From NCBI RefSeq assembly GCF_016865445.1, contig NZ_AP024412.1:806001-870000 (forward strand): 64,000 nt of DNA. Direction: 5' to 3'. Source of the stretch: Mariniplasma anaerobium (GTDB lineage: Bacteria > Bacillota_I > Bacilli_A > Acholeplasmatales > Acholeplasmataceae). Every line of letters begins with the position of its first letter. Within the stretch, counting starts at the first letter, position 1. Made by a program: the position numbers and the translations under genes. Below are positions 44,872 to 51,516 of this stretch, piece after piece. The notes under the pieces were generated by a model. The model had not been told where the DNA came from and ran no database searches. It worked only from the letters and a program-made list of their open reading frames with translations.

Positions 44872-44912
44872 CACAAAAATATCACAACTTTTTTCAAAAG
44901 ATTTAATATACT
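44872..44912 (+). promoter_or_regulatory. FMN-binding gene promoter with phased CACA repeats
   Basis: CACAAAA (44872-44878) and CACAACT (44883-44889), 11 nt apart; 17 nt further is the -10 TATACT (44907-44912). There is no -35 consensus; CACAACT takes its place. Confidence 0.65.
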
Positions 44913-44942
44913 ATGTTTAATAAAAAAAATATGGAGGAAAAA

Positions 44943-45923
44943 ATGATTATAATTCTTATCATTATCTTGGCATTAATCGCTTATGTTTATCCGAAAATAA
45001 TCACGAAAACATTTGTACCTACTACAATTTTATTCACTTTAATTAGCGCAACTGCATTTTTTGTTGACTTTTCTTTACTAAGTCCATTTAAAACTGGGTT
45101 TTTGGGGTTAGCATTTTTTATAATTGTCATGTTTGCAGGTGCTATGCCTAAACATTCAGTTTTGGAAAAGAAATTTAAAAGTGTCCGTAAAGAATACTCT
45201 ATTTACGGATTCATTACAATTACACCTCATGCTATTTTATTTTTCATTGATATGCTTAACGAAACAATGAATTTTGAGTGGTTTGGTGTTATGACTTACT
45301 TAATTATGGTTCCCTTATTTATAACGTCTTTCTATATAATAAGGAAAAAGATGTCTAACAAAACTTGGAAAATATTACAAAAAGCATCCTATATTATATA
45401 TTTACTTCTGTATATTCATTTAATTTTGTTTTATACAGGAAACAATATTTATCTATATACAGCTTTATTTGTTTTTTATGTAGCACTCAAAAATTATAAT
45501 CATTTTTCTTTTTCAAAAACTGTCATCAGAAAATTGATAATTTCTAGTGTCGCTGTGGTACTTATTTTATCTATTGCTTATATAGGAACAGATGGTCAAA
45601 TCATCGCATCTCATGCTGTTAATAAACTATACATGTCAGATTTATCAATTGAAGATGGAGTGTATTATGGATCAGCTGATGGTTATGAAGACTACACTGT
45701 TGTTGTTGAAGTCATCATTGAACAAGGCGTCATCAAGTCTATTATTCTACTTGATGATGGAAGTAGTGAGCCAAGAAAAGAATATGACTATACAGAAATC
45801 GCAAAAGATGTCATTGAAGAAATCATTGAAAAACAACACACAGATATAGATGTTGTTAGTGGGGCGACCCATACAGTTGATGGAGTCGTCAACGCTGTCT
45901 TAGATGCTTTACTAGAGCATTAA
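44943..45923 (+). CDS. Membrane protein with C-terminal FMN-binding (flavinylated) domain
   Basis: 326 residues: about seven helices (1-215) with the look of a ferric-reductase-like core, then an extracellular FMN_bind domain (about 235-326). SGATHT (306-311) matches the [S/T]GA[S/T]x[S/T] signal at which ApbE transferases link FMN to the final Thr. GVYYGSADGYEDYTVVVEV is the domain's typical start. It probably carries electrons across the membrane to an external acceptor (inference). The ATG at 44943 follows TGGAGG; the in-frame ATG at 44913 overlaps the -10 region. Confidence 0.82.
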   Translation: MIIILIIILALIAYVYPKIITKTFVPTTILFTLISATAFFVDFSLLSPFKTGFLGLAFFIIVMFAGAMPKHSVLEKKFKSVRKEYSIYGFITITPHAILFFIDMLNETMNFEWFGVMTYLIMVPLFITSFYIIRKKMSNKTWKILQKASYIIYLLLYIHLILFYTGNNIYLYTALFVFYVALKNYNHFSFSKTVIRKLIISSVAVVLILSIAYIGTDGQIIASHAVNKLYMSDLSIEDGVYYGSADGYEDYTVVVEVIIEQGVIKSIILLDDGSSEPRKEYDYTEIAKDVIEEIIEKQHTDIDVVSGATHTVDGVVNAVLDALLEH

Positions 45924-45942
45924 ATGCATTTCATAACTCTAT

Positions 45943-45993
45943 CACAACTAAGCACAACTTCATCACAACTTCATGCATCAAAGCATATAAAAT
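45943..45993 (+). promoter_or_regulatory. Copy 1 promoter with three phased CACAACT repeats
   Basis: CACAACT at 45943-45949, 45953-45959 and 45964-45970 (10- and 11-nt steps). 17 nt after the last is TAAAAT (45988-45993), inside TATAAAAT. No -35 consensus. The arrangement is that of class II activation by an OmpR-family regulator. Confidence 0.7.
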
Positions 45994-46029
45994 AGAAGTA
46001 TCTTAAAAAAAGAAAAGGAGAAAAACAAA

Positions 46030-46512
46030 ATGAATTTATTATTAGCAGGTGTCATGTTATTTTCAGGAGGAAGCGTAATCGCAATGCAAAACGAAGAAAT
46101 TAGCGATGTAGTCAATGATACAGTTGAACATGTTTCACAATATGTACAAAATCGTTTAGGTCGTCGTATAGCAGATACAGTATCAGAAACTGGATTTCCA
46201 TATCCTCAAGAAGCTTTCTTATCTACATTAACAGAAGATCAAGTATTTGCCATCACATCTGAAATTGATGTCATCAACGCAACATATGATTGGTCAAATA
46301 TGACAGAAGAAGAAATTAGTGTAGCACTTCAAGAAGTACATCAAATGCTTGATGACCTTTATACTGAACTTGGCGTTGAAGCACCACAAACTCAAAATCA
46401 ATACCGTGGAGCAAATAGCAAAGCAAAAGGTAAAGCGTCAAGCGAAAATGCTGGAACATATGATGGCGAATGTCCATATGACGATATCGTCGATGATTCA
46501 GACATATTATAA
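46030..46512 (+). CDS. Exported small protein of unknown family, copy 1
   Basis: 160 residues. A hydrophobic N-terminus (NLLLAGVMLFSGGSVIA) resembles a signal peptide but has no positive residue before the core, which is atypical. The rest is helical and acidic (ISDVVNDTVEHVSQYVQNRL, TEEEISVALQEVHQMLDDLY), then a Gln/Asn/Gly/Lys linker (QTQNQYRGANSKAKGK) and an acidic tail ending DGECPYDDIVDDSDIL with one Cys. Strong AAAAGGAG site. No family recognised. Presumed target of the adjacent TCS. Confidence 0.8.
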   Translation: MNLLLAGVMLFSGGSVIAMQNEEISDVVNDTVEHVSQYVQNRLGRRIADTVSETGFPYPQEAFLSTLTEDQVFAITSEIDVINATYDWSNMTEEEISVALQEVHQMLDDLYTELGVEAPQTQNQYRGANSKAKGKASSENAGTYDGECPYDDIVDDSDIL

Positions 46513-46594
46513 TTTAGAAAAATATTTATAAACTTATGTCTGATGAAGTTAGATAACTTAGTTTTTAAAAGATAAAAATTATTCACTATTCTAT

Positions 46595-46645
46595 CACAAC
46601 TAAGCACAACTTCATCACAACTTCATGCATCAAAGCATATAAAAT
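46595..46645 (+). promoter_or_regulatory. Copy 2 promoter with three phased CACAACT repeats
   Basis: Identical to copy 1: CACAACT at 46595-46601, 46605-46611 and 46616-46622, then TAAAAT at 46640-46645. Confidence 0.7.
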
Positions 46646-46681
46646 AGAAGTATCTTAAAAAAAGAAAAGGAGAAAAACAAA

Positions 46682-47164
46682 ATGAATTTATTATTAGCAG
46701 GTGTCATGTTATTTTCAGGAGGAAGCGTAATCGCAATGCAAAACGAAGAAATTAGCGATGTAGTCAATGATACAGTTGAACATGTTTCACAATATGTACA
46801 AAATCGTTTAGGTCGTCGTATAGCAGATACAGTATCAGAAACTGGATTTCCATATCCTCAAGAAGCTTTCTTATCTACATTAACAGAAGATCAAGTATTT
46901 GCCATCACATCTGAAATTGATGTCATCAACGCAACATATGATTGGTCAAATATGACAGAAGAAGAAATTAGTGTAGCACTTCAAGAAGTACATCAAATGC
47001 TTGATGACCTTTATACTGAACTTGGCGTTGAAGCACCACAAACTCAAAATCAATACCGTGGAGCAAATAGCAAAGCAAAAGGTAAAATGGCAAGCGAAAA
47101 TGCTGGAACATATGATGGCGAATGTCCATATGACGATATCGTCGATGATTCAGACATATTATAA
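46682..47164 (+). CDS. Exported small protein of unknown family, copy 2
   Basis: 160 residues, identical to the 46030-46512 product except that the linker reads KGKMASEN instead of KGKASSEN. Synonymous positions are also identical, so the copy is recent or kept uniform by gene conversion. Unlike copy 1 it is followed by a strong terminator (47198-47252). Two copies with separate promoters suggest selection for dose. Confidence 0.8.
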   Translation: MNLLLAGVMLFSGGSVIAMQNEEISDVVNDTVEHVSQYVQNRLGRRIADTVSETGFPYPQEAFLSTLTEDQVFAITSEIDVINATYDWSNMTEEEISVALQEVHQMLDDLYTELGVEAPQTQNQYRGANSKAKGKMASENAGTYDGECPYDDIVDDSDIL

Positions 47165-47197
47165 TTTAGAAAAATATTTATAAACTTATTCCCTTAC

Positions 47198-47252
47198 AAA
47201 AGAACTTATTCCTAGACACAACGAAATACTTGTGAATAGGATAGGTTCTTTT
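47198..47252 (+). terminator. Terminator after copy 2
   Basis: AAAAGAAC (47198-47205) pairs with GTTCTTTT (47245-47252); inner TATTCCTA/TAGGATAG extends the stem. T-rich downstream. Confidence 0.8.
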
Positions 47253-47377
47253 ACTTTTAGTAGTGTAATAATTTAGTTTTAGTGCACTGCTACGGTTTTA
47301 CTAAAAAACACCCAAGTTCAAATCCCCTCAGTTCTTGAGTTTTACTTCTAGTGTTTATGTAAACATAAAAGGTATAT

Positions 47378-47422
47378 AAAAGACAAAAATCGACCTAATT
47401 TAGATCGATTTTGTCTTTTTTA
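47378..47422. terminator. Strong hairpin, probable bidirectional terminator
   Basis: A 16-nt arm (47378-47393) pairs with 47405-47420 with one bulge, flanked by A and T runs. Confidence 0.75.
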
Positions 47423-47534
47423 ACTTAAAGAGTTGCTTTTGATTAAACGCTAAATAAAGCCGTTTTAAGCGTTTACGTAATAAAAAGCAATTCGGTATGA
47501 TTGAGATGGGTTGTATGACCTATTTTGCTACAAT

Positions 47535-47590
47535 TTTACACCCCTAGCGAGAATTTTTACACCCCCACCTAAAAAAAATGCACCCCTAAA
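47535..47590. repeat. Three iterated TTTACACCCC-type repeats (IS21-like end)
   Basis: Units ACACCCC at 47538 and 47559 and GCACCCC at 47580, exactly 21 nt apart. IS21-family ends carry such multiple transposase-binding repeats. No istA or istB gene is present. Confidence 0.5.
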
Positions 47591-47647
47591 ATACGGCTTT
47601 GTTTAGCCTTTTTATTTTGAAGAGATTTTCAAGTAGTATTTTCTTTG

Positions 47648-47666
47648 TGTCAAAATAGGTTATTCC
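47648..47666. repeat. Imperfect 19-bp direct repeat, left copy
   Basis: GTGTCAAAATAGGTTATTC; matches 17 of 19 positions of the right copy at 50038-50056. The pair brackets the regulator/acyltransferase segment. Confidence 0.5.
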
Positions 47667-47729
47667 ACTATGTGCTTACTATGGGGTGTTGAACCCATAC
47701 TTCCGTATTTAAATATTAGAATAGAATGT

Positions 47730-47936
47730 CTAACCCCAAATTCCAAAAAAGAATAAAGAACTTAGCCCCATTAGAATGACACCTACTACTATAAAGAATG
47801 AATGAACGTTGTCACCCCATAGCAGTTTTGCTCTTGCTACAAAGAGTTTATAGATAATAAACTCACTTTTCTTTAATGCGCTCACTAGTAAGAATAAACC
47901 AATCAACGCCATTAAACTACCCCATAAATAATTCAT
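47730..47936 (-). CDS. Small two-helix membrane protein
   Basis: 68 residues with two transmembrane helices (about 4-22 and 46-66). The ATG overlaps the XRE gene's TGA by 4 nt, and GGAGG lies inside the regulator's last codons, so the two are translationally coupled. Such tiny membrane partners of membrane-tethered XRE regulators may act as modulators or antitoxin-like partners; no family was recognised. Confidence 0.65.
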   Translation of the reverse strand: MNYLWGSLMALIGLFLLVSALKKSEFIIYKLFVARAKLLWGDNVHSFFIVVGVILMGLSSLFFFGIWG

Positions 47937-48634
47937 TTCTTTTCCTCCTTATTATTATCTATTTTTATTTTGTATAAAACTTGCTTTAAATCCATGATAT
48001 CAAGGATATCTCTAACCACTATTGATTGTTGATCAGTTGTAAATATTTTTAAGTATCCAACATTTTCATAAATACGTATGCCAGTATAAAACTGATACTT
48101 TTTTATCTCAAACTTCTGAATTCTACTTTTGTCAATCGTAGGATTTCCTTTGGAAAACATAATTTTATCATGATATACGTCAAACAAATCGTTTGGTAAA
48201 TTTAAATAAATGTATCTCCAACGGGAAATGACATACAGCATAAATAACAAAAAGACTGTAAACAATCCAAATCCAAATGCGAAATGCCATGTTAAGATTT
48301 CAATCGTTGATATGTAAGCTGTTGTAATAATCATTGCTAGTGACAAGAAAATCAGTAAACCGATAAAGAAATCATAATATTTCCTCATTCTTAGATCTTT
48401 TGATGCTGTGTAAATCAACCCTTTATATAACACATCTGTTTCACCAACAAACAATTCGTCATGTGAAATATGAAATATTTTTGTCATTTCTGTAATTATT
48501 TGAAATCCGGGTTCAGACAAATCATTTTCCCATTTAGATATTGTTTGTGGTGTAACATGAAGTAAAATGGCCAAATTCTGTTGACTCATATTATTCTTTA
48601 TCCGATTCGATCTGATTCTTTCACCAAAAGTCAT
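47933..48634 (-). CDS. Membrane-tethered XRE-family regulator with PH-like domain
   Basis: 233 residues. XRE helix-turn-helix at 4-62 (NNMSQQNLAILLHVTPQTIS then KWENDLSEPGF), two transmembrane helices at about 90-140, and a C-terminal region (DLFDVYHDKIMFSKG, RIQKFEIKKYQFYTGIRI) resembling a bacterial PH-like domain. The layout suggests a membrane-associated sensor that also binds DNA. AGGAGGTG precedes ATG 48634. First gene of a two-gene operon within the accessory segment. Confidence 0.82.
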   Translation of the reverse strand: MTFGERIRSNRIKNNMSQQNLAILLHVTPQTISKWENDLSEPGFQIITEMTKIFHISHDELFVGETDVLYKGLIYTASKDLRMRKYYDFFIGLLIFLSLAMIITTAYISTIEILTWHFAFGFGLFTVFLLFMLYVISRWRYIYLNLPNDLFDVYHDKIMFSKGNPTIDKSRIQKFEIKKYQFYTGIRIYENVGYLKIFTTDQQSIVVRDILDIMDLKQVLYKIKIDNNKEEKK

Positions 48635-48725
48635 AGAGACACCTCCTTTACAATGTCCATTATACTATATTTTTAGTTAACTATTCTCAACGTTTCATTG
48701 ATATGTAATCTTTTACCAATAATCT

Positions 48726-49841
48726 CTATGCTATTTTCGCTACAATTTTGATTTTTCTTAGTAAATATGATATCCCAAAACTGATGATAAACCCAAGAAT
48801 GAACACCAATACTCCTTCTAAAATACCGTTAAAATCAATTCTATAGAAGATACCCTGTAACGCTGATACTACTCCATAGTGCAGTATGTAAATCATAAAA
48901 GCATTCTCAGATAGAACAATTAAAAATTTTGGTTCTTGATTTAAATGATTACTAAATAATGCTATCAGCCCTATTGTGATCAAAACAAACATTAGCGTTG
49001 TTAGAACATCACCAATATAATAGAGTATTTCAAAATGAGAGTTCATTAATAATAGCGCAAAAAATAGTCCAGATATAATTCCTAACACTAATATGAAAAT
49101 ATAATTTTTCATTCGATATCTCTGTACAATAAACGTATTTTCAATTCCGTTTCTTCCTAGTACTATTCCAAATAGATACATCATAAAATAAACTGGAACA
49201 CGTCCAATTTGAGCACTGAAAGGTCCAAACAATGTAACAAAATCATAACCTAAAAATAAAGAGCCAGTTCTATATAACAACAAACCTAAAACAAGCATAG
49301 TTACTAAAAAAATCACCTCATTCTTACGAAGTAGTTTCGATACTTTATTCTCTTTTTTAAAGAATGGAGAAATCACAGTGAAAATAACATTGAACAGTAA
49401 TAGCACCCATAGAAACCACAAATGTTGAGTAGGAAAAAAATTTATAACAACGAATTCATAGTATCCTGCGAAATTACTTAAACCAAAATTAATGTTTGGA
49501 TCAGTTCCCTTGAATACTTCCATTAGATAAAAACCAACGATATTGACTGTATACGTAGCAATAAAAAATACTGCCACTAATCGTAGTAATCTTGACAACA
49601 AATAGGATACTTTTCCTCTTGAAACTAAACTTTTATATGCAAACAGACCTGCAATGAAGAAAAACGTATACATAAAGAAATTATCAAATAAGACTGTCAC
49701 ATATGAAAATATTATCGTTCTATTTCCATCATGTATGGGTGATGCCGTTCCTGATGGTGTGAATGCTAAAAACGCATGATGTGCTACAACAAACATTGTA
49801 AGCATTAATTTCAAATAACTAATTCCATTGTATTTTTTCAT
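48726..49841 (-). CDS. Acyltransferase-3 family membrane protein
   Basis: 371 residues with ten or more helices. The N-terminal block SYLKLMLTMFVVAHHAFLAF carries the conserved His pair region of family 3 acyltransferases (OafA/NolL/YrhL), and FFFIAGLFAYKSL and HLWFLWVLLLFNVIF are typical. It probably transfers acyl groups to a surface glycan or lipid; the substrate is unknown. AAGGAGGATT before ATG 49841. It lies inside the putative transposon-bounded segment. Confidence 0.87.
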   Translation of the reverse strand: MKKYNGISYLKLMLTMFVVAHHAFLAFTPSGTASPIHDGNRTIIFSYVTVLFDNFFMYTFFFIAGLFAYKSLVSRGKVSYLLSRLLRLVAVFFIATYTVNIVGFYLMEVFKGTDPNINFGLSNFAGYYEFVVINFFPTQHLWFLWVLLLFNVIFTVISPFFKKENKVSKLLRKNEVIFLVTMLVLGLLLYRTGSLFLGYDFVTLFGPFSAQIGRVPVYFMMYLFGIVLGRNGIENTFIVQRYRMKNYIFILVLGIISGLFFALLLMNSHFEILYYIGDVLTTLMFVLITIGLIALFSNHLNQEPKFLIVLSENAFMIYILHYGVVSALQGIFYRIDFNGILEGVLVFILGFIISFGISYLLRKIKIVAKIA

Positions 49842-49960
49842 ATTAATCCTCCTTAGACTTTCAAATAATATTCATTAGTATAAATTGATTTCTAAAGAAA
49901 AACTATCAACGTTTCATTGAATCACTTGTATTTATTTAATTATAAACTAAATATTATTGG

Positions 49961-50012
49961 TAATCGTGTAAATCCATTTTAAATCGTGTATTTTGAAATG
50001 TAATCGTGTAGC
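49961..50012. repeat. Three iterated TAATCGTGTA repeats (IS21-like end)
   Basis: Units at 49963-49970, 49983-49990 and 50003-50010; 20-nt period. Their complement TACACGAT shares the TTACAC core with the left set. Confidence 0.5.
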
Positions 50013-50037
50013 GTAATCTATTTTTCTACTGATTTTG

Positions 50038-50056
50038 TATCAAAATAGGTAATTCT
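50038..50056. repeat. Imperfect 19-bp direct repeat, right copy
   Basis: GTATCAAAATAGGTAATTC; partner of 47648-47666, same orientation. Confidence 0.5.
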
Positions 50057-50117
50057 CTACCTATTGAGTTACATATTTTAACACAACACTAATAACTAGA
50101 ACTGGCTAAATAAAGAC

Positions 50118-50149
50118 AAAAAAGCCTGATACCTAATCGTATCAGGCTA
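50118..50149 (-). terminator. Terminator of ssrA
   Basis: AGCCTGATAC (50124-50133) pairs with GTATCAGGCT (50140-50149); six to seven T follow on the minus strand. Confidence 0.92.
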
Positions 50150-50161
50150 ATGCTTTGCTAA

Positions 50162-50502
50162 TGGTGGAGATGAGGGGAATTGAACCCCTGTGCAAAACAC
50201 TTCATAACATACTTTCTACATGTTTATTTTATTTATATTTTCTTATGGTTAACTAAACAAACAAAAGTCAAACATTATATCCTAAAGTATTCGTTTAACA
50301 GACTAGGAAATCTGAGAAGTATAACTTACTGAATTGGACCGTGTATGAACCGTAAGTAAATTCATAGTTGGCTCGCACCTATTCTTAGGCAGCGTAAGAA
50401 AAATTTTGGTTTCCGGTTATTAGATAACCTCGGCTTTTTTACATGAGCAACCATGACATGCTTATATGTTATTCCATGCCGTGACGAATCCAGAACATCC
50501 CC
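50162..50502 (-). ncRNA. ssrA: tmRNA
   Basis: 341 nt. The 5' end GGGGATGTTCTGGATTCG and the 3' end (T-arm GGTTCAATTCCCCTC, acceptor, CCA at 50162-50164) form the alanine-tRNA-like domain; a 7-bp acceptor stem pairs GGGGATG with CATCTCC. The tag template most likely reads GGA to TAA at 50414-50385, encoding GNQNFSYAA after the charged Ala, shorter than the common LAA-ending tags. It rescues stalled ribosomes. One-piece form, with its own promoter and terminator. Confidence 0.95.
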
Positions 50503-50511
50503 AGCGGATAT

Positions 50512-50540
50512 ATATTACAATAAAAGATGATAAATGTAAA
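50512..50540 (-). promoter_or_regulatory. Promoter of ssrA
   Basis: Minus strand -35 TTTACA (50535-50540), 17-nt spacer, -10 TAATAT (50512-50517), nine bases before the RNA 5' end. Confidence 0.7.
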
Positions 50541-50603
50541 GAAAAAGTGAATAAAATAGCTAAATCGGACATATACGCCCTACTCAAACTTCAAAATTCA
50601 TTA

Positions 50604-50744
50604 TATAGTACACTTGAAGACAAATCATTTGTCTAAATAAAGGTGTGTTAGTATGGTATCTGTGCTACTAAATTTAGTGGAGGGGGATATCCATCCTAAA
50701 GCCTACAGGGCAATAAACAATTTTATTATTGTTGCCCTTTTTAT
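50604..50744 (+). ncRNA. Candidate small RNA of unknown class
   Basis: -10 box TATAGT (50604-50609), then about 130 nt with no ORF: a GACAAAT/ATTTGTC hairpin (50618-50632), a structured middle (TAGTA...TACTA, ACTAAATTTAGT, GGAGGGGGATATCC) and a strong terminator (AGGGCAA 50707-50713 with TTGCCCT 50732-50738 plus T run). It is not recognised as SRP RNA, RNase P RNA or a known riboswitch; 6S-like RNA remains possible. It could also be a leader of the HAD gene, but the terminator argues for an independent transcript. Confidence 0.5.
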
Positions 50745-50861
50745 TTAATAATTTCATCCTTTATTGTATAATGTATAATGTACGATAAAACGATATTCAT
50801 ATATATGATATGCAAAATATATCTATGATATAATGATAAAAACAATAGAATGGAGAACAAG

Positions 50862-51515
50862 ATGATCAAAGGAATAATTTTTGACATGGATGGAACCATA
50901 TTAAACACTATAGACGATATAAAAGATAGTGTAAATCATGCGATGAAAATTTGTGATCTACCTTTAAAGACCCTGCAAGAAGTTAAAGATGGTGTAGGTA
51001 GAGGTGCAATCAATTTAATAGAGGATGTTGTTCCAAAACATTTATCACAAGAAGATATAAAAATAGTATATAAAATCTATCAAGATCACTATGATAAAAA
51101 CTCTAATCATAAAACAGGACCTTATCCTGGTATTTTAGCATTATTAAAAAAATTAAAAGAAATGAATTATAAATTAGCAGTTGTTTCAAATAAGCATAAA
51201 TATTTAGTTGAAGAGCTCAATCATAATATATTTAAAGATTACTTTGACTTTTCTATGGGAGAAGTTAAAGGTGTTCCTATAAAACCTGAACCAGATATGC
51301 TATATATGGCACTTGATCATTTAGGTTTAAAAAAGTCTGAAGTCCTCTTCATTGGTGACTCAGATGTTGATATGATAACAGCTAACAATGCAGGAATCAC
51401 CAGTGTAGGTGTTACTTGGGGATTTAGATCAAAGGACGTCTTGATTAAGCATCAAGCTTCATATATCATTGATCAACCAGATCAATTATTAGAAATTATT
51501 AAAGAGGTAGAATAA
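50862..51515 (+). CDS. HAD-superfamily phosphatase (PGP/PpaX-like)
   Basis: 217 residues. Motif I DMDGTILNT (nucleophile Asp), motif II VVSNKHK, motif III Lys in GVPIKPEPD and motif IV FIGDSDVDMITANNAG are complete; a helical cap follows motif I. Likely a phosphoglycolate- or pyrophosphate-type phosphatase. The ATG at 50862 follows TGGAGA; an in-frame ATG at 50850 overlaps that site. It is 1 nt before the ABC exporter start, so it may be cotranscribed. Confidence 0.87.
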   Translation: MIKGIIFDMDGTILNTIDDIKDSVNHAMKICDLPLKTLQEVKDGVGRGAINLIEDVVPKHLSQEDIKIVYKIYQDHYDKNSNHKTGPYPGILALLKKLKEMNYKLAVVSNKHKYLVEELNHNIFKDYFDFSMGEVKGVPIKPEPDMLYMALDHLGLKKSEVLFIGDSDVDMITANNAGITSVGVTWGFRSKDVLIKHQASYIIDQPDQLLEIIKEVE

Positions 51516-51516
51516 A

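Larger units (their letters stand above)
45938..46537 (+). repeat. 600-bp tandem duplication, copy 1
   Basis: Includes regulatory repeats, promoter, the 160-residue gene and 25 nt after it. It matches 46590-47189 at every position except three substitutions within four bases (46436-46439). Confidence 0.95.
46590..47189 (+). repeat. 600-bp tandem duplication, copy 2
   Basis: Offset 652 bp from copy 1, with a 52-bp spacer between the copies. Confidence 0.95.
47253..47729. other. Gene-free segment with a terminator, long inverted repeat and IS21-like iterated ends
   Basis: Holds, in order: a T-arm-like stretch (47312-47330), a strong hairpin (47378-47422), an inverted repeat TTGCTTTT/TAAACGCT...AGCGTTTA/AAAAGCAA (47433-47490), three ACACCCC-type repeats 21 nt apart (47538, 47559, 47580), and TCAAAATAGGT (47650-47660). 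No ORF with a ribosome binding site. It looks like debris of a transposable element. Confidence 0.6.
49842..50117. other. Gene-free segment with iterated ATCGTGTA repeats
   Basis: No ORF. Holds three ATCGTGTA units exactly 20 nt apart (49963, 49983, 50003) and the right copy of the 19-bp direct repeat (50038-50056), ending at the ssrA terminator. Confidence 0.55.

Noticed and set aside
45592-45849. An 85-codon frame inside the FMN-binding gene
   Set aside because: It lies wholly within the conserved FMN_bind domain in another frame, without its own start signals.
46398-46607. A minus-strand frame spanning the end of duplication copy 1
   Set aside because: No ribosome binding site and mostly antisense to the 160-residue gene.
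48729-48748. Short similarity between the acyltransferase 3' end and 47521-47537 (TATTTT-GCTACAATTTT)
   Set aside because: About 18 bases, AT-rich and partly coding; chance similarity cannot be excluded.
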